Position numbers and translations under genes: made by a program
In this document: piece after piece, positions 46,314 to 54,766 of the stretch
How positions within the stretch are numbered: position 1 is the stretch's first letter
How the letters are laid out: every line of letters starts with the position of its first letter
DNA from: Pseudomonas iridis
GTDB taxonomy: Bacteria > Pseudomonadota > Gammaproteobacteria > Pseudomonadales > Pseudomonadaceae
Direction: 5' to 3'
Assembly: GCF_017980685.1 (NCBI RefSeq)
Contig: NZ_JACXXO010000003.1
Span: forward strand, 248,001-312,000
DNA: 64,000 nucleotides
The notes under the pieces: generated by a model
Told to the model about the DNA's origin: nothing
The model's database searches: none
What the model saw: only the letters and a program-made list of their open reading frames with translations

Positions 46314-46754
46314 TCAGGCTTGAGGAGTTTTGCGGAAGCCAACCGCCAAGCGGTTCCAGCTGTTGATGGTGCTGATCGCGACGCTCAGGTCGACCATTTC
46401 CTTGGGCGAAAACTGCGCGGCAACGACGTCGTAGTCTTCGTCCGGCGCGTGGGTCAGGCTCAGTTGGGTCAGCGATTCGGTCCACAGCAACGCGGCGCGT
46501 TCACGGTCGCTGAAGAATGGCGCTTCACGCCATGCGGTCACCGCGAACAGGCGCCGTGGAGTCTCGCCACCCTTGATTGCATCGGCGGTGTGCATGTCGA
46601 TACAGAAAGCGCAGCCGTTGATTTGCGAGGCGCGCAGCTTGACCAGTTCGATCAGGGTTTTTTCCAGCGGCAGCTTTGAGACGGCGGTTTCCAGGGCGAT
46701 CATCGCTTTCAGGGCGTCCGGGGAAGCCGTGTAGAAATCGATACGAGGTTGCAT
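46314..46754 (-). CDS. Carboxymuconolactone decarboxylase / AhpD-like protein
   Basis: 146 residues with the AhpD CxxC...H motif in NGCAFCIDMH (Cys48, Cys51, His55). Such proteins act as alkylhydroperoxidase-type peroxidase or thiol reductase and are small cytoplasmic oligomers. The ATG at 46754 is chosen; an in-frame TTG 18 bp upstream adds nothing conserved. It is convergent with the AraC gene. Confidence 0.85.
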   Translation of the reverse strand: MQPRIDFYTASPDALKAMIALETAVSKLPLEKTLIELVKLRASQINGCAFCIDMHTADAIKGGETPRRLFAVTAWREAPFFSDRERAALLWTESLTQLSLTHAPDEDYDVVAAQFSPKEMVDLSVAISTINSWNRLAVGFRKTPQA

Positions 46755-46932
46755 GGTAGTTTTCCGGGGCAAGTGAATGTGTGGCTACGTTAGTCCCGGT
46801 GCAGCGCTCGGCAAATAGCCAATATTCCTGAAGAACAGTAGGCCACTCCATCGACCGCTCGTCACTCGGGCGGCACAAAGCGTTGGGGGCCTCAGACCAA
46901 TATCAGGTAAATCCCCTTTTTGGAGACGTACC

Positions 46933-47220
46933 ATGATGACGCGCAAACTTACCTCGTTACTGCTCGCTGGCCTGCTGGCCACGGCATCGGCTGCCAGCTT
47001 CGCTGCCAACGACGGCGCCGATGCAACAGGCACCAAATCGGGTTCCACCAGCGGCTCGACAATGCCACCGGACAACACGCCGGGCGCGCCATCGGGCGGT
47101 AACGGCGCAGACGGCACCGGCACCAACGGCGGCGCCAGCGGATCGGGCTCGGGTGCTGGTGGTGGCACCGGTTCGGCGGGTGGCGGTACCGGCGGTGCGG
47201 GCGGTGGCACGGGTGGCTGA
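46933..47220 (+). CDS. Small secreted Gly/Ser/Thr-rich protein
   Basis: 95 residues. GGAG precedes the ATG by 9 bases. A clear signal peptide ends at SFAA (about residue 24). The mature peptide is low-complexity and consists mostly of Gly, Ser, Thr, Ala and Asn with GGGTG-type repeats and no Cys. Function is unknown; extracellular or periplasmic. It is not a shadow of another gene. Confidence 0.6.
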   Translation: MMTRKLTSLLLAGLLATASAASFAANDGADATGTKSGSTSGSTMPPDNTPGAPSGGNGADGTGTNGGASGSGSGAGGGTGSAGGGTGGAGGGTGG

Positions 47221-47315
47221 ACGAACAAGAGCCATCCGTGGTAAAAATCTTTCCACGTGCTCTCTAGACATTCACACAATCTGTGCTCCCACAGGTATTT
47301 GTGGTGGTCTTTGTA

Positions 47316-48890
47316 TCAGCGGTCGTAGCGCATCAGCTCAGCGATCCCGTCATCCGTCGACAGCACCGCCGCCCGATTGCGCCCGGCATTTTTGGCCTGA
47401 TACAACGCCGCATCCGCGCGCTGGATAAACACTTCAATACTGTCATTGCCGCTGGGGACAAACGAGTAGCAGCCCAGACTGACCGTCAGATAACCGGTGG
47501 GCGAACCACTGTGGGTGATGCGCTTGTCGATCACGCTGCGGCGAATCTGCCCGGCAATCGCCAATGCGCCATTGATGTCCGTGTCGGGCAATAAAACCGC
47601 GAACTCCTCGCCCCCGTAACGCACGACCAGATCGGACTTGCGCTGGCAGCAGTTCTTCAGCACCTGGGCCACTTGCGTCAGGCAATGATCCCCCGCCACA
47701 TGCCCATAAGCGTCGTTGTAACGCTTGAAGAAATCGATATCGAGCATGATCAGGCTGACCGGACTGACCTGCCGCGCACCACGGGCAAACTCGATCTCCA
47801 GCGACCGCTCGAACAGGCGCCGATTGGCCAGCCCGGTGAGGCTGTCGTGAGTGGCGATCTGCTCCAGCGCCCGTTGCGCCTTGCGCAGGTTTTTCTCGAT
47901 CCGCTCGCCGTCGCGCACCTGATTGATAAACACCCAGCCGAACAAACCGATACCCAGCATCACCAACGCCACAATCACGCTGGACTGAAACGCGCGGTCA
48001 TACCAACCCTTGAGAATCGTGTCCCGCGAAGTCGCGGCCGACACCACCAGCGGATAAGCCGACAGTTGCCGGTAGCCGTACAAACGGGTGACACCATCGA
48101 CTACCGATTGGAACATCGCCGTCCCGGCAGAGGCATTGGGCAACAGTGATTGATAAATTTCGCCTTTGGCCAGTGAAGTGCCAATCAGGGATTCATCGTA
48201 CGGCCGGCGGGCGAGCAAAGTGCCGTCAGTCAGGCCGATAAACATGATCCCGTTGTCATCGAGGCTGAAGCTCTTAAAGAACTGCTCGAAGTACGACATT
48301 TTGATCCCGGCCAGCAACACACCCTGAAAGTTGCCGGCACGATCGTTGACGCGTTTGGAGATCGGGATGATCCATTCGCCGTTCTCGCGGCTGCGAATCG
48401 CCGGGCCGATATGCGCTACCGCCGAGACATTCTGCTGATGAAACTTGAAATATTCGCGATCAGCCACGCTGTTGCCATGGGGCAGATCAGGGACTGAGGT
48501 AACGACCCAGTGTCCCTGGTCGTCGAACAGAAACATGCCGTGCAACTGCTCCAGCTGCTGCACCCGTCGGGAGAACGTTTTCTGCAAGCGCGGTCTCAGC
48601 GCCGTACCGTAACCGTCGTCCTGAATCCAGTCGACCAGACTGGTCAGCACCAGGTCCGCCGCCAGAAACGTATCCTCTGCCTGCTGCGCCATCGCCCGGG
48701 TCAGGTTGCTCGAGGCCATTTGCGCCACCGTCAGATCCTGGCGCCGCGACTGCTCAAGTTGCAGGTACAGCAAACCAAACAGGCACAAACTCACCGCAAC
48801 GATAAACAGCACCGCCGCTTTGCGCAGCGGCAGACGCTTTAGCGTGCCGGGAGCCTGATGCGGATCTTGAATGGGGATTGGCAAAAGCAT
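47316..48890 (-). CDS. Membrane diguanylate cyclase with dCache sensor and GGDEF domain
   Basis: 524 residues. TM1 about 26-43, periplasmic dCache about 50-295, TM2 about 303-323, GGDEF domain about 345-515. The active-site loop is GGEEF (426-430) and the inhibitory I-site RKSD (417-420) is spaced five residues before it, so it should make c-di-GMP and be product-inhibited. Ligand of the sensor half unknown. It stands alone; the 380-bp region upstream holds a long REP-like inverted repeat. Confidence 0.92.
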   Translation of the reverse strand: MLLPIPIQDPHQAPGTLKRLPLRKAAVLFIVAVSLCLFGLLYLQLEQSRRQDLTVAQMASSNLTRAMAQQAEDTFLAADLVLTSLVDWIQDDGYGTALRPRLQKTFSRRVQQLEQLHGMFLFDDQGHWVVTSVPDLPHGNSVADREYFKFHQQNVSAVAHIGPAIRSRENGEWIIPISKRVNDRAGNFQGVLLAGIKMSYFEQFFKSFSLDDNGIMFIGLTDGTLLARRPYDESLIGTSLAKGEIYQSLLPNASAGTAMFQSVVDGVTRLYGYRQLSAYPLVVSAATSRDTILKGWYDRAFQSSVIVALVMLGIGLFGWVFINQVRDGERIEKNLRKAQRALEQIATHDSLTGLANRRLFERSLEIEFARGARQVSPVSLIMLDIDFFKRYNDAYGHVAGDHCLTQVAQVLKNCCQRKSDLVVRYGGEEFAVLLPDTDINGALAIAGQIRRSVIDKRITHSGSPTGYLTVSLGCYSFVPSGNDSIEVFIQRADAALYQAKNAGRNRAAVLSTDDGIAELMRYDR

Positions 48891-49131
48891 GTCCTGGGCA
48901 GGTACGACAGGGGCGTTAGCCCGAAACCCTTATGAATTGTGAGCGTAGTCCACCGGGGTGCAAGGGGCAAACGCCCCGCTCCCGCCCAGTTGTATCGGCG
49001 TAATGCGCGATTGGATGACAGCCGTGGGTCGAATTATTTTTGCGGCGACTATTGCAGATAGGGTTGGTGAAGTTTTTGCGCGGGGTGTCGAGGATGGATA
49101 CTGAGAGATTCGTCTGACCAGACCGAAACCT

Positions 49132-49228
49132 CCTGTGGTGAGGGGATTTATCCCCGATGGGCCGCGAAGCGCCCCCCTGAAATGGGACTGCTGCGCAGTC
49201 CATCGGGGATAAATCCCCTCGCCACAGG
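49132..49228. repeat. Long inverted repeat (GAGGGGATTTATCCCCGATGG type)
   Basis: CTGTGGTGAGGGGATTTATC and GATAAATCCCCTCGCCACAG face each other around a 55-bp centre. It lies between two genes and is another P. fluorescens REP family. Confidence 0.82.
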
Positions 49229-49230
49229 TT

Positions 49231-49258
49231 CAGTGCTCAGTGCTCAGTGCTCAGTGCT
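49231..49258. repeat. 7-bp tandem repeat, CAGTGCT x 4
   Basis: Four perfect copies of CAGTGCT directly follow the REP pair and lie 14 bases past the RNase T2 stop codon. Confidence 0.9.
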
Positions 49259-49272
49259 AAAACCAGATCACA

Positions 49273-49938
49273 TCACCGCGCCGGAGGCACCCGAATATCC
49301 CCCGCCCGGCACTGTGTTTTCACACCCTTGCCGCACGCGCCAAACTGCAGATCCTTGCCCATGCACACGCGCACTTCCGACAACTCCGGGCCACTGCAAA
49401 TCACCGCGATGCCATCAGCCGGAATCCCCGGATTGGCCTTGCGAAACAAGTCGGAAATTTCCTGCGCCTCGAAGTAATACGACGTACTGAACGGTTGCAA
49501 CTCCTGGGGAATTTTCACCGTACCAACCGCTTTATCCGCCGCATCCAGATACCCCATCGCGCCGAGGCCGCTGCAAGTGCCGTGCTTGGACCACTCGTGA
49601 TCGAGCAGTTTTTTGGTTGGGAACAGCGTCATGCCTTTGTTGCTTTCCGCGGCCGACAGTGTAGTCAGCGGCGGACAGGATTGCGGCCAGCCGCCCTTGG
49701 CGTATTGCGGCCACAAGCCGTGTAGGACAAAGCCATAACCCTTGCCGGAACACTGCACGTCGTCCTTGTGCGTCAAACAGAAGGTCGGCGACCAGGACAG
49801 CGTCAGCAGGTAATAATCGAATACCCCCGCCACCGACTCCGATTGCGCCTTGCTCGACTGCGATTGACGTGCCGAACTCAGACCGATGCTACCGGCCGTC
49901 AGCGCAATCACTGCCAAAATTGTAAACAGCTTTTTCAT
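49273..49938 (-). CDS. Secreted ribonuclease T2 family protein
   Basis: 221 residues with a signal peptide (cleavage near SSA, about 23). CAS1 FVLHGLWPQY (His73) and CAS2 DHEWSKHGTC (His114, Glu115, Lys118, His119) are the catalytic motifs, and several Cys could form disulphides. It should degrade RNA in the periplasm or outside the cell, like E. coli RNase I. Strong AAGGAG supports the start at 49938. Confidence 0.92.
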   Translation of the reverse strand: MKKLFTILAVIALTAGSIGLSSARQSQSSKAQSESVAGVFDYYLLTLSWSPTFCLTHKDDVQCSGKGYGFVLHGLWPQYAKGGWPQSCPPLTTLSAAESNKGMTLFPTKKLLDHEWSKHGTCSGLGAMGYLDAADKAVGTVKIPQELQPFSTSYYFEAQEISDLFRKANPGIPADGIAVICSGPELSEVRVCMGKDLQFGACGKGVKTQCRAGDIRVPPAR

Positions 49939-50102
49939 GTACCCGCTCCTTGGGACGCCTGCGTCCGTGGTTTTCGATCCTGACCAGACTGGTCAGCGCA
50001 GATTTCGACACGCTTGTGTTGCAAGCGCATGACGCACGGCAACGTTGTACGCCGTTGAAAGGTCTACGATTAATAAGCAGACACCACAAACAGGGAACCG
50101 AA

Positions 50103-50585
50103 ATGAGTAAAGCAGACGAACTCGCCGCGAAGCTCAAGCAAACCCGGCATAGCCACGCGGACGACATCACCTGCGCCGAACTGGAGATCGATTGCTGGCC
50201 CGCGCAGGTGTATGACCTTTACCACCGCATCGAAACCTGGCTGCAACCGGTGACCGAAGTCGGCCTGAAAATTCGGCGCAATCCTACGCACATCTGCGAA
50301 ACCTCTCCGGACGGCGAATCCCACGATTACGCTATCGATCAGTTGGTGATCGAAGCGAATAACCAAACCCTGACCTTTGATCCCATCGCACGATTCACCG
50401 AAGACGGCGCCGGGCGCGTGCAAATCACCCTTCCGGACAGAAACACCTATCTACTGCGCACCGTCGATGAACATCACGAAAGCCACTGGTGGATGCAAAC
50501 CGTTGAAACCGGGCAGGAACTGGATGCCATCGCGCTGACGGAGAACAACCTGTTGTCGGTGGTGCAGGAAGGATTGGGGTTGTAA
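50103..50585 (+). CDS. Conserved protein of unknown function
   Basis: 160 residues, soluble, beta-rich after an N-terminal helix (MSKADELAAKLKQ). Segments such as LEIDCWPAQVYDLYHRIETWLQPV and DYAIDQLVIEANNQTLTFDP are distinctive but I do not recognise a named family. The frame is open from 49950, but the ATG at 50103 starts the conserved-looking part. Likely a single gene. Confidence 0.6.
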   Translation: MSKADELAAKLKQTRHSHADDITCAELEIDCWPAQVYDLYHRIETWLQPVTEVGLKIRRNPTHICETSPDGESHDYAIDQLVIEANNQTLTFDPIARFTEDGAGRVQITLPDRNTYLLRTVDEHHESHWWMQTVETGQELDAIALTENNLLSVVQEGLGL

Positions 50586-50603
50586 GCGCGCTCTGCCGAT
50601 AGG

Positions 50604-50646
50604 GATCAGAGCCCAGAACGTGGTTAACTTCTGGCTCCGATTCCTT
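50604..50646 (+). terminator. Probable rho-independent terminator
   Basis: ATCAGAGCCCAGAA and TTCTGGCTCCGAT pair with one mismatch and a bulge after the preceding gene, followed by TTCCTTT. The T run is imperfect. Confidence 0.45.
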
Positions 50647-50661
50647 TGAAGCCCGACAGCC

Positions 50662-51447
50662 ATGATAAAAACCAAAATCTTGCTCGGTACCTTACTGGCC
50701 CTGCCCCTGACCTTCAGCGCTCAGGCAGCGGAACAACCGTCGCACCTCGACACCATCCAGCAACAAGGCCAACTGCGCGTCTGCACCACCGGCGACTACA
50801 AGCCTTACACCTTCAAACGCACCGACGGCGATTTCGAGGGCATCGACATCAGCATGGCGCGCTCGCTGGCCGACAGCCTCGGGGTCAAGGTCGAGTGGGT
50901 GCAGACCACCTGGAAAACCCTTATGCCGGACATGGAGGCCGGCAAATGCGACATCGGCATGGGCGGCATTTCGGTGACGCTGGAGCGGCAGAAAAAGGCA
51001 TTTTTCAGCAATACCCTCGACGTCGACGGCAAGATCCCGCTGGTGCGCTGCGCCGACCAATCCAAGTACCAGACTGTCGAGCAGATCAACCAGCCCAACG
51101 TGCGCCTGGTTGAACCTGCCGGCGGCACCAACGAAGCGTTCGTCCACGCCTTCCTGCCAAAAGCGCAATTGGCCCTGCACGACAACGTGACCATCTTCCA
51201 GCAACTGCTCGACAACAAGGCCGACGTGATGATCACCGACGCCTCGGAAGCGCTTTACCAGCAGAAACTCAAACCGGGGTTGTGCGCGGTGAATCCGCAG
51301 CAGTTCATGCAGTACGGGGAAAAGGCTTACCTGCTGCCGCGCGATGACATCAGCTGGAAGTTGTACGTTGATCAGTGGTTGCACTTGAGCAAAGTGACCG
51401 GCAAATATCAGAAAGTACTGAGCGAATGGATCGCCGTGCCTCAATAA
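50662..51447 (+). CDS. Periplasmic cyclohexadienyl dehydratase-like protein (PheC family)
   Basis: 261 residues with a signal peptide (cleavage near AQA, about 22). It has the solute-binding-protein fold; the segments CTTGDYKPYTF, GISVTLERQ, PAGGTNEAF, DNVTIFQQL, TDASEAL and GEKAYLLPRDD match P. aeruginosa PheC closely, including the catalytic-type Glu196. PheC converts prephenate or arogenate to phenylpyruvate or phenylalanine in the periplasm. A simple amino-acid-binding protein is the alternative, but the linked motifs and the lack of ABC transporter genes nearby favour the enzyme. Confidence 0.72.
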   Translation: MIKTKILLGTLLALPLTFSAQAAEQPSHLDTIQQQGQLRVCTTGDYKPYTFKRTDGDFEGIDISMARSLADSLGVKVEWVQTTWKTLMPDMEAGKCDIGMGGISVTLERQKKAFFSNTLDVDGKIPLVRCADQSKYQTVEQINQPNVRLVEPAGGTNEAFVHAFLPKAQLALHDNVTIFQQLLDNKADVMITDASEALYQQKLKPGLCAVNPQQFMQYGEKAYLLPRDDISWKLYVDQWLHLSKVTGKYQKVLSEWIAVPQ

Positions 51448-51472
51448 GCATTGCGGCCTGATACAGCCCGTG

Positions 51473-51497
51473 TGGCGAGGGAATTGCTCCCTCGTCC
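51473..51497 (+). terminator. Hairpin after the PheC-like gene
   Basis: GTGGCGAGGGAATTGCTCCCTCG forms a stem of GCGAGGGA/TCCCTCGT; probably half of a REP pair that could also end transcription. Confidence 0.4.
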
Positions 51498-51583
51498 TCA
51501 TGCAACCGAACGCCATAACATGCAACTTCCCTGATCAACAGCGCCGGTTCAGAATCGCTCACCCGCCAGACAAGGACATCCCC

Positions 51584-52135
51584 ATGCAATTCCTCCCCCT
51601 CACCGACGCCAGCCCCGCCCTCCAGACCCACGTCCGCACCCTGCGCAACCAGGAAGACGTGCGCAAATTCATGTACACCTCCCACGAAATCACCGAACAG
51701 GAACATGCCAACTGGCTGGCCTCTTTGCAGGGCAATCCACGCCAGCAGGTGTTTGTGGTGATCAAGGATGAGCAGGCGGTCGGGGTTGTTTCGCTGAATG
51801 CGATTAACGAACTGCACAAGACAGCGGATTGGGCGTTTTATCTGGATGTCGGGTTGCAGGGTAAGGGGTTGGGCAGCGTGGTCGAGTTCTGGATGCTTGA
51901 TTACGCATTTGATGTGGCGGGGTTGGAGAAGCTGAATTGCGAAGTGCTGGCGATGAACTCGGCGGTGGTGAAAATGCATCAGAAGTTTGGGTTTGAGGTT
52001 GAGGGTGTGAGGCGACAGAACGTGGTGAAGGATGGGGTTCGGATTGATGTCGTGCTGTTGGGGATTACCAAAGAAGAATGGCAAAACAAGCGCCCAGCAC
52101 TCTTTCCCGTTATCGAACGCATCAGCGCCGCTTGA
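51584..52135 (+). CDS. GNAT acetyltransferase, PseH-like
   Basis: 183 residues, AAGGA before the ATG. GNAT fold with the acetyl-CoA-binding loop DVGLQGKGLGSVVEFW and a C-terminal NSAVVKMHQKFGFEVEG. Overall shape and motifs (MYTSHEITEQEHANWL at the N-terminal) resemble PseH, the N-acetyltransferase of pseudaminic acid synthesis, but no other pse or flagellin-glycosylation gene is here. Substrate therefore uncertain. Confidence 0.75.
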   Translation: MQFLPLTDASPALQTHVRTLRNQEDVRKFMYTSHEITEQEHANWLASLQGNPRQQVFVVIKDEQAVGVVSLNAINELHKTADWAFYLDVGLQGKGLGSVVEFWMLDYAFDVAGLEKLNCEVLAMNSAVVKMHQKFGFEVEGVRRQNVVKDGVRIDVVLLGITKEEWQNKRPALFPVIERISAA

Positions 52136-52152
52136 CGCCGGGAGGTCTGCGT

Positions 52153-52521
52153 TTGAGACGTGAACCAAGCCCAGCCGAGTTATACAAAATCCGGGACGCA
52201 TTATCCTGGATCTTCGTCGACACCGCTGTGGACTTCCCCTACATCGCCAGCCAGGTCGAAGGCTACGACCCGGAACAGATCAAGGACATCCTGTACTCGG
52301 AAGTCGCCGTCGTCTGCGCCTGGAACCTCGCAGGTCCACTGCCGCAGATCTGGACAGGATTCGACGCCGATGAGTTAAACCGCGATATCGAGGAAATGCT
52401 GGCGGCGAAGAAAAACAGCTGGCTGCGGCGCCAGCGCCACAGGCTGCACACGGCTTGGTTACGCTTTAACTACGGCGACGCCTGGAAAGAGCTTTCAGCT
52501 CATCTGAAACAACCGAACTGA
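52153..52521 (+). CDS. Conserved hypothetical protein (DUF7079-like)
   Basis: 122 residues from a TTG at 52153, which has GGGAGG 7 bases upstream. A longer form from ATG 52078 overlaps the acetyltransferase gene by 58 bp and has a weaker ribosome-binding site. The conserved core is ALSWIFVDTAVDFPYIA, then VEGYDPEQIKDIL and a basic C-terminal helix (NSWLRRQRHRL). I associate it with DUF7079 from memory. Function unknown. Confidence 0.6.
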   Translation: MRREPSPAELYKIRDALSWIFVDTAVDFPYIASQVEGYDPEQIKDILYSEVAVVCAWNLAGPLPQIWTGFDADELNRDIEEMLAAKKNSWLRRQRHRLHTAWLRFNYGDAWKELSAHLKQPN

Positions 52522-52572
52522 TCCCGTCCGCGGCAACGGTAACGGTAACCCGTCGCCACAGAGGGACACGAC

Positions 52573-52935
52573 TTACGCCTTCACCTCAACGTTATCCAAC
52601 GCCTGATTCACCGCCAACTCCCCCAACATCACCACCTGCGCAATACCCAGCGCGGTTTTGCGGTGCGAGGGATCCAGCGTCGCGGCGAAGTTGTTGAGCA
52701 TCTCGGAGGCGGAACTCAGCGTTTCGCTGGCATTGGCCAACAGGGATTCCGAGTCGTATTTTGGATTGGCGAAGTACATCCGCTCGGGCTCGTTGGCGCT
52801 GGCCATGATCTGGCTGGCGGGCAGCAGATAATGATCGAGCGCACGCTCGGCGGCTTCGTGGAGTTTTTTGGAATTGGGGGATTCGTAGGGGGATGCGGGA
52901 TCGGTTTCTGGCGGGTTGGGTGTTGGTTTGAACAT
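52573..52935 (-). CDS. DUF6124 family protein
   Basis: 120 residues. Acid- and Pro-rich N-terminus (about 1-25), then helical segments LHEAAERALDHYLL, SLLANASETLSSASEMLNNFA and LGIAQVVMLGELAVNQALDN. The C-terminal half is a paralogue of the truncated gene at the left edge of the window. The family is common in Pseudomonas, usually in several copies, with no known function. AGAGG lies 9 bases before the ATG. The leader carries competing complementary segments (see the leader entry). Confidence 0.75.
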   Translation of the reverse strand: MFKPTPNPPETDPASPYESPNSKKLHEAAERALDHYLLPASQIMASANEPERMYFANPKYDSESLLANASETLSSASEMLNNFAATLDPSHRKTALGIAQVVMLGELAVNQALDNVEVKA

Positions 52936-53160
52936 AGATGGAACCTCTAGCGCGATTACTAAAAGAAGCCATCACCCTCGCTACCAAACGAAGGGTGGCG
53001 GCCATACGCGGGTTGGTAGACCGGTCGCACTAGAACCCGGCGCCCACGAATGGGCCCCACGCATGACCACCATGAAATCCGAGCCCTGGGAAAGCGACTG
53101 AACAAGGTGACGCATGCATCTAGACACGAAGCGGGCTACCAAACCCGATCACTGGTTTTC
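52936..53160 (-). promoter_or_regulatory. Structured 5' leader of the DUF6124 gene (candidate RNA switch)
   Basis: Reading the minus strand, CGGGTTTGGTAG (53147-53136), CTACCAACCCG (53019-53009) and CGTTTGGTAG (52990-52981) follow each other before the start codon. The middle segment can pair with the first (11 bp, one bulge) or the third (7 bp), so the two stems exclude each other. A CACTG/CAGTG hairpin and other short pairs lie within. The region 53160-53662 has no gene I can see. Confidence 0.4.
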
Positions 53161-53392
53161 AGTGACCAAAGGACGATAGAACCTGCGGACTAGACGCACA
53201 AGCCGGGGGATTCTGTCTTACGTGTAGGGGGTGGCGCAAGAAGGCGTAGGCCAAGGACTGCAAAAACAGACTTCTTTTAAACACGTGCAGATTTCTGCGT
53301 TTAGAACAAGCTCGACGAGTTCAGTGTTCGAACCAAAAACAGTCGCCGATGCAGGGAGCATTGCGTTCCTTTTCAAGTGCTGTCTGTCGTGG

Positions 53393-53406
53393 CGATGATG
53401 GATTGG
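53393..53406. repeat. Left attachment-site repeat of the dusA island
   Basis: CGATGATGGATTGG, identical to bases 56786-56799 inside dusA. The frame through it reads LSVVAMMDW, similar to dusA FSVAPMMDW, so it looks like a remnant of the dusA 5' end. Confidence 0.75.
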
Positions 53407-53662
53407 GGCAGTAAATGAGTATGAAAATGCTCCTTCACAATAGCCGACGTTCGGCCAGAAGCGGACATTCTCCTTTGTTGCTGAGGAGTCGAGGGACTAT
53501 CACCGTTTATACGATTGTCTTCATACGTTCCGCGCGCTAACCTCAAACCGACATTAAGCTCACACCCTGCGGCATGGAATGTTACCCATCAAATCCGTCC
53601 AGAGCGTTATGCGCCATTTCATGCCTATTTATAGATATGCCTTTCGATAGGAGGCTCTAAGC

Positions 53663-54577
53663 GTGGCTGCAAAAATCACTCCTCGTTTGATCGAACTCAC
53701 ATATGAGTCGGTTCTGAAATCTTTCTGGCGCCGTAAAGCATTACAAAAATTCCTACTCGCCTCTCATGTGGCTGAAAAATTTGTAGATACTTGGACGACT
53801 GACGAGTCAAAACGAGATCTACTGGATCGCATGTTTCCTAGATTGCAGACCTCTGATCGCGGGAAAGCAGTTATCTTCCAGATTGCGCGCAACCTTTCGG
53901 AACAAACCACTTTCCCCGATTTACGCAATTGGGAAGATTCAGATCAGAAAATTCAGGAAGCACACAAGGCAGTCCAAGAGCTAAAAGCATATTTGCGACA
54001 ACAAGACGAAGAAATAAATACTGAAAAAGAGCGGCAGGAAGCTTTGGAGCGTGCTCGCTCTGAACGCCAACGAATTCAGAGGTCATTAACGGACAAGACG
54101 AAGCTGCAGCAAAGACTTGACGCACTGCATGCCAAAGTTGGAACACAGGAAGGTGGGTACGAATTCGAGGGATGGTTTTATGAACTACTCAATTACTGTG
54201 AAATCTCCAACCGAAGCCCCTATAAGACTGATGGTAGACAGATCGACGGTTCCTTGACACATGAAGGAACCACATATTTGATCGAACTAAAATTCACCAA
54301 AAGCCAATCGGGAGCTACAGACATTGACTCGTTGAAAGCCAAGGTTAATAAGATGGCTGACAACACCATGGGAATTATGGTCTCCATCTCAGGCTACAGC
54401 AGTACTGCCATTGCAGATGCCTCAGGAAGTAAGACTACGTTACTTATCTTGGACGCTAGCCATCTGTACCTATTTCTCAGTGGCGGTATGACTTTCGCTG
54501 AAATCATCTCAAGAGTGAGAAGGCATGTATCTCAAACTGGTCAAGCGTATCTTCCTATCAATCAGTTTCATGGTTAA
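53663..54577 (+). CDS. PD-(D/E)xK-type restriction endonuclease-like protein
   Basis: 304 residues, GTG start with AGGAGG 9 bases upstream. An N-terminal helical part (about 1-90) and a long charged coiled coil (about 93-160) precede a nuclease-like domain (about 163-275): GYEFEGWFYELL, then D195 in RQIDGSLTHEG, E208-L-K210 in YLIELKFTK, then GIMVSISGYSS. This D...ExK spacing fits Mrr-type or related restriction nucleases. Codon use is AT-rich against its neighbours. It is convergent with the DUF262/nucleotidyltransferase operon and shares an intergenic terminator with it. DNA cleavage and a defence role are inferences. Confidence 0.75.
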   Translation: MAAKITPRLIELTYESVLKSFWRRKALQKFLLASHVAEKFVDTWTTDESKRDLLDRMFPRLQTSDRGKAVIFQIARNLSEQTTFPDLRNWEDSDQKIQEAHKAVQELKAYLRQQDEEINTEKERQEALERARSERQRIQRSLTDKTKLQQRLDALHAKVGTQEGGYEFEGWFYELLNYCEISNRSPYKTDGRQIDGSLTHEGTTYLIELKFTKSQSGATDIDSLKAKVNKMADNTMGIMVSISGYSSTAIADASGSKTTLLILDASHLYLFLSGGMTFAEIISRVRRHVSQTGQAYLPINQFHG

Positions 54578-54696
54578 ATACAGACATAACAAAGGCACTG
54601 TATCCACCCAGTGCACGGAAGAAGAACCTCGTCGTGTTTCGGTTATTCCGGCGGGTTCAGGAATAACTGATGGACTGGAACAAAGGGGCGGGAGAC

Positions 54697-54747
54697 GGGT
54701 TTATTTACTGTGAAGCCTCCATCCCATAAATAAACCCGCCACCTTTT
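54697..54747 (+). terminator. Terminator of the nuclease gene
   Basis: GGGTTTATTTA (54697-54707) and TAAATAAACCC (54727-54737) form an 11-bp perfect stem with a 19-base loop, then ACCTTTTT. It separates two convergent transcripts. Confidence 0.7.
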
Positions 54748-54766
54748 TAGTAAACCATTAAAAAAT

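Noticed and set aside
53326..53334. GTTCGAACC, resembling a tRNA T-loop
   Set aside because: There is no acceptor, D or anticodon arm around it and no CCA end, so it is not a tRNA or an obvious tRNA-derived attachment site.
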